A model generated the notes under the pieces. The model was not told the origin of the DNA. It worked only from the letters and a program-made list of their open reading frames with translations, and ran no database searches. Source: Novosphingobium taihuense (GTDB lineage Bacteria; Pseudomonadota; Alphaproteobacteria; Sphingomonadales; Sphingomonadaceae). Taken from it: a stretch of 64,000 nucleotides of DNA. Shown in pieces: positions 37,209-46,614 of this stretch (positions within the stretch are counted from its first letter, which is position 1; every line of letters begins with the position of its first letter). A program made the translations under genes and the position numbers. Location: assembly GCF_007830315.1 (NCBI RefSeq), contig NZ_VLKJ01000003.1, positions 62,001-126,000 on the forward strand, in the 5' to 3' direction.

Positions 37209-38054
37209 ATGATCCTGCAGCGGCGCGCCTTCCTCACCGGGTCCGCCGCCACACTGGCAGGCATGGCCTTGGGCGGAAATTCCCCCCAGGCCGCGCTGAC
37301 GATCGAACCGGGCGGCAGAGCAACGCAAGGCGGATGGTTGCGAGGCCGGGTCCAACCCGGCTCAACCGCGCTGATGCTCGATGGCAAGACCGTAGACTTT
37401 GCATCCGACGGGGCCTTCCTTCTCGCCTTTGACAGGGACGCTGACCCGTTGGCGCGGATCACCGTCTCGCCGCCTGGCGGAAGTGCATTCGTGCGTGACA
37501 TCGCCATCGCCCCGCGCGCGTGGCGGATCGAACACATCAACGTGGCGCGCAAACCCGGCGGCGTGACCGACGAGAACTACCTGCGCCTGCGCCGCGCCGA
37601 ACTCACCCGCATCTCGGCAGCCCGTGCGCTCGACACTGGCGCAACAGGCTGGCGACAAAGCTTCGTCCGCCCTGCCCCTGGCCGCTTCTCGGGCTTCTTC
37701 GGCGCACAACGCATCTACAAGGGTGAACCTGCCGCCTACCACTCCGGCCTCGACATCGCAGGCGGTGCTGGCACCACTTATGTGGCGCCTGCCGACGGCG
37801 TGGTCATCCTCGCAGCGCAGACGCCGTTCAGCCTCGAGGGCCGCCTGCTCATGCTCGATCACGGCATGGGCCTGAACAGCGCCTTCCTGCACGCCTCGGA
37901 ACTCCTGGTAAGCGAAGGCCAGAACGTGCGGCAGGGCGATCCGATCGGACGAATCGGTAGCAGCGGCCGTGCCACCGGGCCACATCTGCACTGGTCAGTG
38001 AAATGGCGAGAGAGCCGCATCGACCCCTTGCTGCTGATCGCCCCTGCTTCCTGA
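37209..38054 (+). CDS. M23 family peptidoglycan metallopeptidase, Tat-like signal
   Basis: 281 residues. N-terminus MILQRRAFLTGSAATLAGMALG carries RRAFL, a twin-arginine motif, so export in folded form is likely. The C-terminal LytM domain from about 165 contains AYHSGLDIAGGAGT (His and Asp zinc ligands), an HASELLVSEGQNVRQGDPIGRIG block and GPHLHWSVKW (HxH). Middle residues hold an Ig-like or carbohydrate-binding-like region. It probably cuts or regulates cutting of peptidoglycan peptides. All metal ligands appear intact, so it is likely an active enzyme and not an EnvC-type activator. Confidence 0.92.
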   Translation: MILQRRAFLTGSAATLAGMALGGNSPQAALTIEPGGRATQGGWLRGRVQPGSTALMLDGKTVDFASDGAFLLAFDRDADPLARITVSPPGGSAFVRDIAIAPRAWRIEHINVARKPGGVTDENYLRLRRAELTRISAARALDTGATGWRQSFVRPAPGRFSGFFGAQRIYKGEPAAYHSGLDIAGGAGTTYVAPADGVVILAAQTPFSLEGRLLMLDHGMGLNSAFLHASELLVSEGQNVRQGDPIGRIGSSGRATGPHLHWSVKWRESRIDPLLLIAPAS

Positions 38055-38516
38055 CTCGCGATAACCCTGCGGAACTCGGCGCGGCGTTACACAGTTTGCG
38101 ACCAACCTCGCTCCCGACATTCGCGCCCACCGCGATTCCGGTATCTCCTGCAACCCGTTTAGGACGTAAAATAGGCAGTTGTTTCAACGGAAACGGTCGC
38201 CGTTGAAATTAATGGCAAGTCCACCGAAGGTAACTGTAATTTCCGTGCATCACATGTAAGTGTAGGGAATCCGGGCCCTATGTGCATGCCCCAAAGGCGG
38301 TGTGGCACTTTCGCTACACATGCTTCGAATTCATTTCACAACTTACAATCGTGTTTTGATGGCCCGACACATTTCAGCCACACAGAGCCATCTTGCCCGT
38401 CAACCAGGGGGCCAAACGCGATGCGCGCCAGCACATCGCCAAGGTTTGGTGAAACGGGAAAGTGCCTGCGACAGCCTCACCGGCCCGTGGGCTACAGGAC
38501 AAAAGGGACTGGAAAC
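38055..38516 (+). other. Long leader/regulatory region before TonB receptor gene
   Basis: 462 bases without a credible gene. It is less GC-rich than its neighbours, notably around 38160-38370. It holds one perfect 9-bp inverted repeat (listed separately), several AT-rich hexamers such as TACAAT near 38346, and no T-run terminator. In-frame ATGs upstream of the chosen receptor start fall in here but give no signal peptide. Most likely promoter and operator DNA for the receptor. Confidence 0.5.
38182..38208. promoter_or_regulatory. 9-bp inverted repeat upstream of TonB receptor
   Basis: TTTCAACGG (38182-38190) and CCGTTGAAA (38200-38208) are perfectly inverted around a 9-base spacer. Arm length and spacing fit an operator for a dimeric regulator or an RNA hairpin. 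It lies about 310 bases before the receptor start. Confidence 0.45.
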
Positions 38517-41500
38517 GTGAACATCAAAACCTTCTCTGCGCTCCGTGCGAGCGCCGCGCCATTGGCGCTGGTCGTCGCCGGTTTCGCCGGCTCGGCCGCC
38601 TTCGTTGCGCCTGCCATGGCGCAGGACGTTACTGCCGCAAGCCTTTCGGGTACTGTCGTTGACGACTCGGGCAAGCCGATCTCGGGCGCCCGCGTCGAAG
38701 TAACGTCGGTTGACCGTGGCTTCACCCGCACCACCACCACTTCGGGCAACGGCACGTTCACGCTGCCGGGCGTGCAGGTCGGCACCTACAACGTGACCGT
38801 GATGGCTGACGGCTACACCACGACCCGCAGCGAGAACGTGTCGGTCGGCCTCGGCGGCAACAACTTTGACTTCACCGTTTCGAGCGAAGCGCCGACCACC
38901 GGCGAAATCGTCGTCCGTGGCGCGCCGGTTCGCAAGGTGGACTTCTCGGGCACTGCCACCGGCATCGTGTTCGACGTCCAGAAGGTTGCCGAGACTGTTC
39001 CGGTCGGCCGTTCGATCGAAGCCATCCAGCTCCTCACCCCGCAGGTCACCTCGGGTGACTCGGCATTCGGTGGCGTTTCGATCGCCGGTTCGTCGGTTGC
39101 CGAAAATGTCTACTACATCAACGGCATGAACATCACGAACTTCCGCACCTTTGTGGGCGGAACCACCGTGCCGTTCGAATTCTACGATCAGGTCCAGGTC
39201 AAGACCGGCGGCTACCAGGCAGAATTCGGCCGCAACACCGGCGGCGCGGTCATCGCGCTGACCCGTTCGGGCTCTAACACCTTCCACGGCGGGTTCAACG
39301 TCTACTACCAGCCGGAATGGGGTTACGAACAGGCACCGAACACTTACTCGCAGAACAACAAGCTTGATAAGCGCGAAGTCATTGAAGGCAACATCTGGGC
39401 CTCTGGTCCGGTGATCAAGGATCGCCTGTTCTTCTTCGGTTTCTTCAACCCGCGCCATTATACCCAGAGCGACACCGATGCGTTCGGCGATACAACGACC
39501 CGCGTGAACAACAAGCCTTTCTACGGCGGCAAGCTCGACCTCAACCTGTTTGACGGTCACCGCGTCGAAGGCACGTACTTCAACGATTCGCAGGACGAGA
39601 AAGTCAAGTTCAACGGCTCTCCGACCACTAACTTCTCGGGCGGTTCGAACTACATCGTCAAGTACACCGGTGCCTTCACCGATTGGTTCACTCTTTCGGC
39701 TCTGTACGGCAAGTCGAAGTTCAACCAGACCTCGGCTGGCGCGGATGATGCTAACCCGTACGTGCTCGATGGTCGCGTGCCGGAAGACGGTCTCAAGCTT
39801 ATCTCCGGCAATCCGGCCGGTGTGATCGATACCGGTCGTGACCAGCGTACCAACTACCGCATTGACGCCGACCTCAACTTCTCGTTGCTGGGCGAACACC
39901 ACCTGCGCGCCGGTTGGGACCTTGAAAAGCTGCAGGCTGACAACGCCACGATCTACTCGGGCGGCGTATACTACCGCTACTACCGTTCGGGTGCCGGTGG
40001 CGCTCTGAGTGGCCGGATCGCGCCGAACACCGACTATGTCCGCGTTCGCACGCTAAACTCGGGCGGCAGCTTCAAGTCCGAAAACACCGCTTTCTACATC
40101 CAGGACGACTGGGACGTTACCGACCGCGTCAACCTGTCGATCGGTGTGCGCAATGACAAGTTCGTTAACAAGGATGGCCTCGGCGCGCCTTTCACCTCGC
40201 TCAAGAACCAGTGGGCTCCGCGCCTGGGCATCAACTTCGACCCGACTGGGGACAAGACCGCCCGTATCTCGGCGTTCTATGGCCGCTACTACCTGCCGGT
40301 GGCCGCTAACACCAACATCCGTCTCGCCGGTTCCGAAACGTTCTTGCAGGACTGGTACACGCTTCCGACAGGGGCTGGCGGGGCGTACACAGGTAGCCTG
40401 ACCTCCCCCACGCTCGGCACCAAGGTTCTGGCCGAAGTGCTCTCACCGGGAGGCGTTGCCGATCCGACGACACTGGTGTCGAAGAACCTCAAGCCGCAAT
40501 ACCTAGACGAATTTATCGTCGGCGGTGAATACAACTTCCCGAACCGCATGAAGGTCTCGGTCAACTTCACGTACCGCAAGCTCGGCGCGGTGCTCGAAGA
40601 CGTCGATTTTGACGGCAGTGGCGACCCCACTTCGCCAAGCACCTATTATGGATCTATCATCAAGGCCTTCTGTGCAAACCAGAGCCAAGCTTGGTGCAAT
40701 TCGACCACCGTTCCGACTATCGGCAGCGGCGGTTACGTGCTGATGAATCCGGGCAAAGACCTAGTCATCAACGTTGCAGACGCCGCTGGTGCTTTGCACG
40801 AAGTAACTATCCCGGCTTCGTTCATCGGACTGCCGAAGGCAAAGCGCACCTATTGGGCCGCTGAACTGAAGTGGGAGAGGCCGTTCGAAAACGGTTGGGG
40901 CCTTACCGCCAGCTACGTTTGGTCGCGTTCGCGCGGCAACTACGAAGGCGGCGTGAAGTCGGACAATGGTCAGGACGACACCGGCCTGACGCAGGACTTC
41001 GACGAACTCGGCTGGGTAGACGGTTCCTACGGCTTCCTGCCGAACCATCGCGAACACACCTTCAAGGTGTTTGGCAACTGGAAGCCGACCGATCGTCTGA
41101 ACCTCGGGTTCAACGCCCTGCTCCAGTCGCCACGTAAATTCGGCTGCATCGGCACCTATCCGAAGGGTGACCTTCGGGCGACGGGCACTTCCGCAGCTTC
41201 TTGGTATTGCGATTCGCAAATCAACGCCGGCAATATCGATGGCACAGTGGGGCAGCCTGTTGGCCGCGGTACAGTGTTTGATAGTGACTGGAACAAGCGC
41301 GTCGACATGAGCATCGCCTACACGATCCCTATGGAATCGATCGCAGGCGGCATCACGCTACGCGCCGACGTCTTCAACGTCTTCAATTTCAAGAGCAAAC
41401 TCGACTTCAACGAGTTCGGCGATCTTGATACTGTTACATCGATCAACCCGAACTATCGCAAGGTTACCGGCTACCAGACCCCGCGGTTCTTCCGTTTCGG

Positions 41501-41519
41501 CGTCTCGGCCAACTTCTGA
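38517..41519 (+). CDS. TonB-dependent receptor with carboxypeptidase-regulatory-like N-terminal domain
   Basis: 1000 residues from GTG 38517. Signal peptide ends at APAMAQ; DVTAASLSGTVVDDSGKPISGARVEV to about 115 is a carboxypeptidase-D-regulatory-like beta-sandwich. A plug with PVGRSIEAIQLLTPQVTSGDS and FGRNTGGAVIALTRSGSNTFHG follows, then a large barrel with many Tyr/Asn strands ending FRFGVSANF. This class imports large ligands such as oligosaccharides or peptides; the ligand is not evident. GGGACTGGA precedes the start. Codon use is more uniform (TTCAACC, GGTTC) than its neighbours, suggesting high expression. Ends in a strong terminator. Confidence 0.93.
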   Translation: MNIKTFSALRASAAPLALVVAGFAGSAAFVAPAMAQDVTAASLSGTVVDDSGKPISGARVEVTSVDRGFTRTTTTSGNGTFTLPGVQVGTYNVTVMADGYTTTRSENVSVGLGGNNFDFTVSSEAPTTGEIVVRGAPVRKVDFSGTATGIVFDVQKVAETVPVGRSIEAIQLLTPQVTSGDSAFGGVSIAGSSVAENVYYINGMNITNFRTFVGGTTVPFEFYDQVQVKTGGYQAEFGRNTGGAVIALTRSGSNTFHGGFNVYYQPEWGYEQAPNTYSQNNKLDKREVIEGNIWASGPVIKDRLFFFGFFNPRHYTQSDTDAFGDTTTRVNNKPFYGGKLDLNLFDGHRVEGTYFNDSQDEKVKFNGSPTTNFSGGSNYIVKYTGAFTDWFTLSALYGKSKFNQTSAGADDANPYVLDGRVPEDGLKLISGNPAGVIDTGRDQRTNYRIDADLNFSLLGEHHLRAGWDLEKLQADNATIYSGGVYYRYYRSGAGGALSGRIAPNTDYVRVRTLNSGGSFKSENTAFYIQDDWDVTDRVNLSIGVRNDKFVNKDGLGAPFTSLKNQWAPRLGINFDPTGDKTARISAFYGRYYLPVAANTNIRLAGSETFLQDWYTLPTGAGGAYTGSLTSPTLGTKVLAEVLSPGGVADPTTLVSKNLKPQYLDEFIVGGEYNFPNRMKVSVNFTYRKLGAVLEDVDFDGSGDPTSPSTYYGSIIKAFCANQSQAWCNSTTVPTIGSGGYVLMNPGKDLVINVADAAGALHEVTIPASFIGLPKAKRTYWAAELKWERPFENGWGLTASYVWSRSRGNYEGGVKSDNGQDDTGLTQDFDELGWVDGSYGFLPNHREHTFKVFGNWKPTDRLNLGFNALLQSPRKFGCIGTYPKGDLRATGTSAASWYCDSQINAGNIDGTVGQPVGRGTVFDSDWNKRVDMSIAYTIPMESIAGGITLRADVFNVFNFKSKLDFNEFGDLDTVTSINPNYRKVTGYQTPRFFRFGVSANF

Positions 41520-41845
41520 TCCTTCGCCGCAAGGCATTGATCAAGAATCAGGGGCGGTTCTTCGGAACCGCCCCTTTTCTATTCAGCTATCGGCCTCACG
41601 CGAGCCTGCCCGCAGTCCTGCCTCATCTTGAATGTTCTCAAGAGCGTTAGATCAGGCCTTGAGCCTCATGTCGGTCCGTCTGGATTTCCAAGTGAACGGT
41701 TTCGCTGCGATCCCTCCGACTCGCCCTCCGCAGAGGGGAGACAAGGCACAAACGCCGACCAGCCCGCACGGCATCGCTTCCATAGAGGCGAACTCACAGT
41801 CCAGACGTAGCAAATCAGCCCGATGTCATCCGACCGCGGCAGTCT
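41520..41845. other. Intergenic stretch downstream of TonB receptor
   Basis: 326 bases between convergent genes. The terminator is at 41551-41580; beyond it I see no gene, only short CCTC/GAGG-rich patches around 41722-41742 that hint at another small palindrome. Open frames here are short, lack ribosome binding sites and show no recognisable protein. Confidence 0.6.
41551..41580 (+). terminator. Intrinsic terminator of the TonB receptor gene
   Basis: GGGGCGGTTC-TTCG-GAACCGCCCC is a perfect 10-bp stem with a UUCG tetraloop, followed by TTTTCT. It lies 31 bases after the stop codon. Confidence 0.95.
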
Positions 41846-43624
41846 TCACCGCGCCCGCAACCGCCACACCTTGACCCCGCTCTGCGCCGGAACCGCCACG
41901 GGTTCCAGCCAGGCAGGCGCCTTGCCCGCTATGAGATGCGCCATGAAGCCGTCCGGAGCGATCTTCGCATAGACGCGGGATTCGCTTCCCGCAGCGCAGA
42001 TCGCCACCAGCGTCGCTCCGCGCTTGGCCATCACCGCCCGCGCACCCACGTCCGGGCCGAGGAAGGCGACGAGTTCGTCGCGCATTGCGGCGCTCGCGCG
42101 GTGGTGGGCGGTGGCAATTACGGTGTGCCCGGTCGTCACCAGCAGCGTCGGCCCGATGTCCAGCCCGGCAAGCACGGTTGCGGGCGGCATGGCCGCCATG
42201 GCCGGAATCAGCGCGGGAAAATCGCAGGCCTGTGTCGATGCGCGAGCGGTGTGTTCAGGCGGCGCAATGATGGCCTGCGCCATGCCGATGACGCCGCCCG
42301 GCAGGAGCAACGCGATCATTGCGCCCACGCGGGCCAGGCGTCGCCACAGCAGGCGATCGGCCTGCCAGCGCACGAACATGTCCTCAAGCTGCCAAGCCGC
42401 AGGCACGGCCGCAAACAGGCAGGCGACGCCTGAGGCGCGCGCCACCATCCATCCCACCAGCGTGGCACCGGCCAGCAGCAGGCCCATGTCCAGCCACCAG
42501 TCACGCGTTGCAGCATCGTGGCTGTCGCGCCACAATCGCCAGCACGCAACCAGACCGATCAGCGGCACCAGCACCATGGTCCCGCCGAGCACCAGCCCCT
42601 GCCGCCACACCGGCAAACCTTCGCGCACAGACCCCAGCCAGACCTTGCGCACAAGTGGATCGAGCTCGGCAAAAGCATCGCCTGAAACGCACTGTGGCGC
42701 TGCAAGACCGGCAATAGCGAGTGCGCCAAGCCCTAGCACAGCGAGCGTCGCAAGGCTCAGCATCGGCGGGCGGTTGCGCAGGCGCGGCAGGATCAGGGCG
42801 CACCCTGTCCCGGTCCACACCAGCACGGCCACGTGCACCGGCGAAAGCGCATCGCAATGCTGTCCAAGATCGCTCAGGCCCCGGGTAGCAAGGAAAAGCG
42901 CCATGCTGCCGAGGGCAAGGCTCGCCATGTACGAGACCAGCCATTCGCCCTGCCCGCGCAGCAGGCGCAGCGTACAGACTGCCGCGAAGATCACCGTCAG
43001 CGGCAGGGATTCGAGCGATATCGACAGCGCCAGCGCCAGCGCCAGGCCCGCCACTGCCCCGCCGCTCTTCGGCACCCGCGCAGCCATGCCGTTGAGCGCG
43101 ACCAGCGCGAGCACGAACTGCCAGGCATGGTGATCGATGCGCAGCGGCATCATCCGGAACGATGCGGGCACGGCGGCGGTCACCAGCACGGCCGCCACGA
43201 TGCCAACGTTCCGCCCGAACTGCCGCGCCGCCAACCGCGCGGCCAGTGCCATCGCAGCCAGCAGGCTAAGGAGGGGCACGACCACGATCGCGCAGATTTC
43301 GGCCAGTGCAGTGCCGATGAAGGGGCGCAGCAGCAGGATGACCGCCGCGATCGGCAGGTCCACCACGCGGGTCCAGTGCATCGCCACCCCTTCGGGCGGC
43401 GCGATGCGGTATTGATTCAGATCGAACCAGCCCTGCCCAGCCAGCAGGTCGCGCACCTGTTGCAGGCGCAAGGCATCGTCACCGTCCGAGAACGCTGCAG
43501 GGGTCAACCGGCCGCCGCTCGCCAGAAGCATCAGAGCTGCGACCGCGATCCATACCACGATCACGCCGGTCCACGGCAGGCTCCCGCGGCGTTCTCCCGG
43601 CGGCGGGCCGGAAACACTCTGCAT
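41846..43624 (-). CDS. Polytopic membrane protein, GT-C glycosyltransferase-like (STT3-like N-terminus)
   Basis: 592 residues from an ATG that shares one base with the GtrA stop (TGATG); a longer frame adds 11 residues inside gtrA. At least ten hydrophobic helices. After helix 1 the loop reads FSDGDDALRLQQVRDLLAGQGWFDLNQYRIAPPEG, which resembles the first acidic loop of STT3/PglB and other GT-C enzymes, with an Asp pair suited to metal or lipid-phosphate sugar binding. MPLRIDHHAWQF may form a second acidic/His site. C-terminal soluble domain of about 110 residues. Substrate unknown; GT-C assignment is by pattern only. Confidence 0.75.
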   Translation of the reverse strand: MQSVSGPPPGERRGSLPWTGVIVVWIAVAALMLLASGGRLTPAAFSDGDDALRLQQVRDLLAGQGWFDLNQYRIAPPEGVAMHWTRVVDLPIAAVILLLRPFIGTALAEICAIVVVPLLSLLAAMALAARLAARQFGRNVGIVAAVLVTAAVPASFRMMPLRIDHHAWQFVLALVALNGMAARVPKSGGAVAGLALALALSISLESLPLTVIFAAVCTLRLLRGQGEWLVSYMASLALGSMALFLATRGLSDLGQHCDALSPVHVAVLVWTGTGCALILPRLRNRPPMLSLATLAVLGLGALAIAGLAAPQCVSGDAFAELDPLVRKVWLGSVREGLPVWRQGLVLGGTMVLVPLIGLVACWRLWRDSHDAATRDWWLDMGLLLAGATLVGWMVARASGVACLFAAVPAAWQLEDMFVRWQADRLLWRRLARVGAMIALLLPGGVIGMAQAIIAPPEHTARASTQACDFPALIPAMAAMPPATVLAGLDIGPTLLVTTGHTVIATAHHRASAAMRDELVAFLGPDVGARAVMAKRGATLVAICAAGSESRVYAKIAPDGFMAHLIAGKAPAWLEPVAVPAQSGVKVWRLRAR

Positions 43625-44037
43625 CACTGAAAGACGACCCGCTTCCTGAGCAGCCATGTCGCTGTGAAGCTCGCACCGATGGCAATGAGTTTCGATACCC
43701 GCGAATCAAGCCCCAGCGCGGTTCCAGCGCCGACGATCAGCGTGGTCAGCGCCAGCCCGACCAGCGCCGAGCCGACGAACAGCGCCTTCTGCCGCGTGCG
43801 TGCCCCACGTTCGGCGGCGACCGAGTCGGTAAAGACCGCACGGCTCGACAGCAGCCAGTGCGCCACGATGCCGAGCGAGTATCCGCTCGCCGAAGCGACC
43901 ACGGGTGCTGTCCCCATCGCCAGCAGCGCAAGGAACGAGCCCATGTCCACCGCCAGCGCACCGATGCTGGCGAGCAGGTAGCGCAGGAGCAACACACGGC
44001 GCAGGCGGTCGATCATCGGCAGGATCATCCCGGTCAT
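43624..44037 (-). CDS. GtrA family membrane protein
   Basis: 137 residues with four hydrophobic helices: LRRVLLLRYLLASIGALAVDMGSFLALLAM, ASASGYSLGIVAHWLLSSRAVF, ALFVGSALVGLALTTLIVGAG and a basic C-terminal LLRKRVVF. GtrA-like proteins are thought to flip polyprenyl-phosphate sugars or assist polysaccharide synthesis. Start MTGMILPMIDRL; internal ATGs at 44028 and 44016 are also possible. Stop/start overlap with the GT-C-like gene suggests a shared pathway. Confidence 0.85.
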   Translation of the reverse strand: MTGMILPMIDRLRRVLLLRYLLASIGALAVDMGSFLALLAMGTAPVVASASGYSLGIVAHWLLSSRAVFTDSVAAERGARTRQKALFVGSALVGLALTTLIVGAGTALGLDSRVSKLIAIGASFTATWLLRKRVVFQ

Positions 44038-44057
44038 TTCGCGGTCCAGACTTGCGT

Positions 44058-45656
44058 TCAGGCGGCCTTTGCAGGCGCGATCCGCTCGGGCACGTCGCGC
44101 ACCGAGGCAAGCGCTGCAGCCTGGTCCTCGCTCAACGCGGCGCGTGCCGGGATGGACTGCTCGGCACCCTCGTTGCCCGCCTCGTGATACTCGGCGTCCT
44201 CGTTCACACACCAGGTGTCGTAGACGCGCGCACCGGCGGCAATGTTCTCCACCGTCAGCATCGCGGTCATCATCGCGTGATCCTGGTTGTTGTAGCGGTG
44301 CATGCCGTTGCGGCCGACCATGTGCAGCGTCGGATGGCGCGCTTCGAGTTCGGTCCGCATCGCGGCCACGTTGGCGGCATATTCGTCGTCATAGACGGGA
44401 TAGGCCTTTTCCTGACGCACCACCACGCCGCCGATCACCTTGTCAGGGCTGACCAGCCCGAGGATCGCCATTTCCTTCGTGGCGAGTTCAATCAGGTCCG
44501 CGTCCGCCGAATCCCACAGATCATCACCTTCGAAGCAGAAGTATTCGAGGCCGACGCAAGCCACGCTTTCGTCAGGCACCATTTCGGGTGACCACGAGCG
44601 GAAGTTCTGGATGCGGCCAACCTTCACCTTGCTGTCGTGGATGTAGATCCAGTTGTCGGGGAACAGTTCCTCCGAACGGATCTTCAGTGCGACAGTCAGG
44701 AAGTCGCGATACTTGAGACGGCTCGCCTCAATCGTCGTTGCCGGAAGCGGATGCAGGCGCGCTGCCAGCTCGCGCATCGGCGCTGAACTGATGGCATGGC
44801 CTGCCTCGATCACCACGTCGCCTTCCGGACCGGTCGCAGACAGGCGCCAGCCGCCCTCGCCATCGGCAGCAAGCTGCTTGAAGGCATGGCCCATCAGCAC
44901 TTCGCCCTTGCCGCTGGCCACGATCTTGTCGCGCGCGGCGTCCCACATCATGCCGGGCCCGAGGCGCGGATAGCGGAAGGTTTCGAGCAGGGTCTTGGTC
45001 TGCATCCCGTCGTTCGGGCGCTTGTTCAGGCCGAGGCTGCGCTTGAGCCCGTCGGTCACCGCGCCCCAGAGCGAAAGTCCCTTGATCCGCTGCGCCGCCC
45101 AATCCGCGCTCATTTCATCACAGGGCATGCCCCAGACCTTCTCGGTATAGGTCTTGAAGAAGATCGAATAGAGCTTTTGCCCGAACTGGTTGACGGTCCA
45201 GTCCTCGAAGCTCTTCACCTTCTTGTTGGGAAATGCCTTGGCCTTGGCAAAGCTTGCCATGCACAGCGTCGAGCGCACCAGGCCAAGGTTCCACAGGGCT
45301 TCGAACGCGCGCAACGGATAGGAGTAGAACTTGCCCTCATAATAGATGCGGCTCATCCGCGGGCGCTGGATGAAGTCGTCGGGCAGGATCTCGTTCCACA
45401 GATCGACCACCTGCTGCGACTTGGAAAAGAAGCGGTGCCCGCCAATGTCGAAGCGGTAGCCTTCGTGCTCCACGGTGCGGCTGATCCCGCCGACGTAGGT
45501 CTGGTCCTTCTCGATGATCGCAACACTGAAACCGCGCTTGGTCAGGAGGTAACCGGCAGTCAGACCTGCTGGCCCTGCGCCGATGATCGCAACGTCAACC
45601 TTGCGGCTCGCGCCCGCATCCGTCGCACCATTTGCGCGAATCGTCCCGTTAACCAT
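44058..45656 (-). CDS. FAD-dependent amine oxidase/UDP-galactopyranose-mutase-like oxidoreductase
   Basis: 532 residues. Rossmann FAD motif VAIIGAGPAGLTAGYLLTKRG begins near residue 20; VGGISRTVEHEGYRFDIGGHRFFSKS follows, as in protoporphyrinogen oxidase- and Glf-like flavoproteins found in polysaccharide loci. The C-terminal FAD contact is in HPTLHMVGRNGMHRYNNQDHAMMTAMLTVENI. Reaction not assignable: desaturation or mutase activity on a sugar or polyprenyl substrate is an inference from the gtrA and GT-C neighbours. A frame extension of ten residues exists; ATG 45656 has a GGGGG tract upstream. Confidence 0.9.
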   Translation of the reverse strand: MVNGTIRANGATDAGASRKVDVAIIGAGPAGLTAGYLLTKRGFSVAIIEKDQTYVGGISRTVEHEGYRFDIGGHRFFSKSQQVVDLWNEILPDDFIQRPRMSRIYYEGKFYSYPLRAFEALWNLGLVRSTLCMASFAKAKAFPNKKVKSFEDWTVNQFGQKLYSIFFKTYTEKVWGMPCDEMSADWAAQRIKGLSLWGAVTDGLKRSLGLNKRPNDGMQTKTLLETFRYPRLGPGMMWDAARDKIVASGKGEVLMGHAFKQLAADGEGGWRLSATGPEGDVVIEAGHAISSAPMRELAARLHPLPATTIEASRLKYRDFLTVALKIRSEELFPDNWIYIHDSKVKVGRIQNFRSWSPEMVPDESVACVGLEYFCFEGDDLWDSADADLIELATKEMAILGLVSPDKVIGGVVVRQEKAYPVYDDEYAANVAAMRTELEARHPTLHMVGRNGMHRYNNQDHAMMTAMLTVENIAAGARVYDTWCVNEDAEYHEAGNEGAEQSIPARAALSEDQAAALASVRDVPERIAPAKAA

Positions 45657-45838
45657 CAAAACCCCCGTCTGAAGCGCTGTTCGCAAGAGCAGAGGTGAAG
45701 GAAATTGGATAAAGGATGGTTAACGCCAGCCTGCGGTTTTGCGAAATGGGCAAGGTCTCGTGCAAATCAGGCCCGCGAGCATGCCGCAAACAAGCAACGC
45801 TACGAAAAAGGCCCGCTGCGAATCAGGTGCGGAGCAGT

Positions 45839-46531
45839 TCAGCGGCGCCCGAAGCGCTCGCCACCAAAGCTCTCACCGCCAGAACCTTCGCGCCCCCCGC
45901 GCGCTGCATCAGGATGGTCCGAAGGCTGCAACGACGCGGTCAGATGCGCCAGTTCGTCAAGCTTGAAGGTCTGCTCGAACAGCACGCCATAGCGTGGATG
46001 GCTGCGCCACCGCACCTTGGCATAGATCGGCTGCATGACGCCGGTCTCGAGCCGGACCAGCTCGTTCATCAGCAGCCACTTGTCGCTTTCAATGCAGGCG
46101 CCCTGTTGCGAAATGTCCAGGAAGGACACGCGCACGGCCTCGCCACCGGAGTGGAGAATCGCGTCGAGGTGGATGCGCAACCGCACCTGTCGCTTGGGAA
46201 ACGTCCCATGGCTTTCGTCGAGAAGGCGCTCGATGTCGACATCGTCGACAAAGCGAAAGCCCGCGTACTCGCCCTCGCTCCAGATCTGCTCGACAGGATA
46301 GCGGTCGCCGTTGCTCATCTCGATCGCCAGTTCCCGGTGCGCCGGAAGGGCGTTGAACAGACGGATCTTGAGGCCTGACGCAGAGGCATCGCGGATCACG
46401 CAGAGGAACTCGCTCTCGCCATCGACGATCAGCTTGGCAGCGCGGATCAGCAGGGTAAAGCGCGGCGCAGCGCGCTGCTCCGCGTCCCGGCCTTGCGCCG
46501 ATGGCACCTGATCGTCGTCTGCCTGGGCCAA
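45839..46531 (-). CDS. Tandem PilZ domain protein (c-di-GMP binding)
   Basis: 230 residues from TTG 46531. Two PilZ domains: the first has RAAPR near 22 and DASASG near 48; the second has RQVRLR near 115 and DISQQG near 142. Both thus retain the RxxxR and DxSxxG c-di-GMP contacts. The last 30 residues are Gly/Arg/Glu-rich and probably disordered. No transmembrane segment, so a cytoplasmic effector of motility or exopolysaccharide is likely; the glycan cluster next door is suggestive. The ATG 200 bases upstream lies in AT-rich promoter DNA. TTG 46531 has AGGGGAA in front. Confidence 0.82.
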   Translation of the reverse strand: MAQADDDQVPSAQGRDAEQRAAPRFTLLIRAAKLIVDGESEFLCVIRDASASGLKIRLFNALPAHRELAIEMSNGDRYPVEQIWSEGEYAGFRFVDDVDIERLLDESHGTFPKRQVRLRIHLDAILHSGGEAVRVSFLDISQQGACIESDKWLLMNELVRLETGVMQPIYAKVRWRSHPRYGVLFEQTFKLDELAHLTASLQPSDHPDAARGGREGSGGESFGGERFGRR

Positions 46532-46614
46532 GCCCGTTTCCCCTTGCGTGCGCTCGCAACGGTCGACATACTGCCGACCAGGTGCCGGGACGCACGCAAG
46601 TCCCGGACGGATAC

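Noticed and set aside
37900..38040. Hydantoin- or siderophore-type riboswitch in the leader before the second TonB receptor
   Set aside because: No recognisable riboswitch core was found in the 38055-38516 leader; only the inverted repeat is supported.
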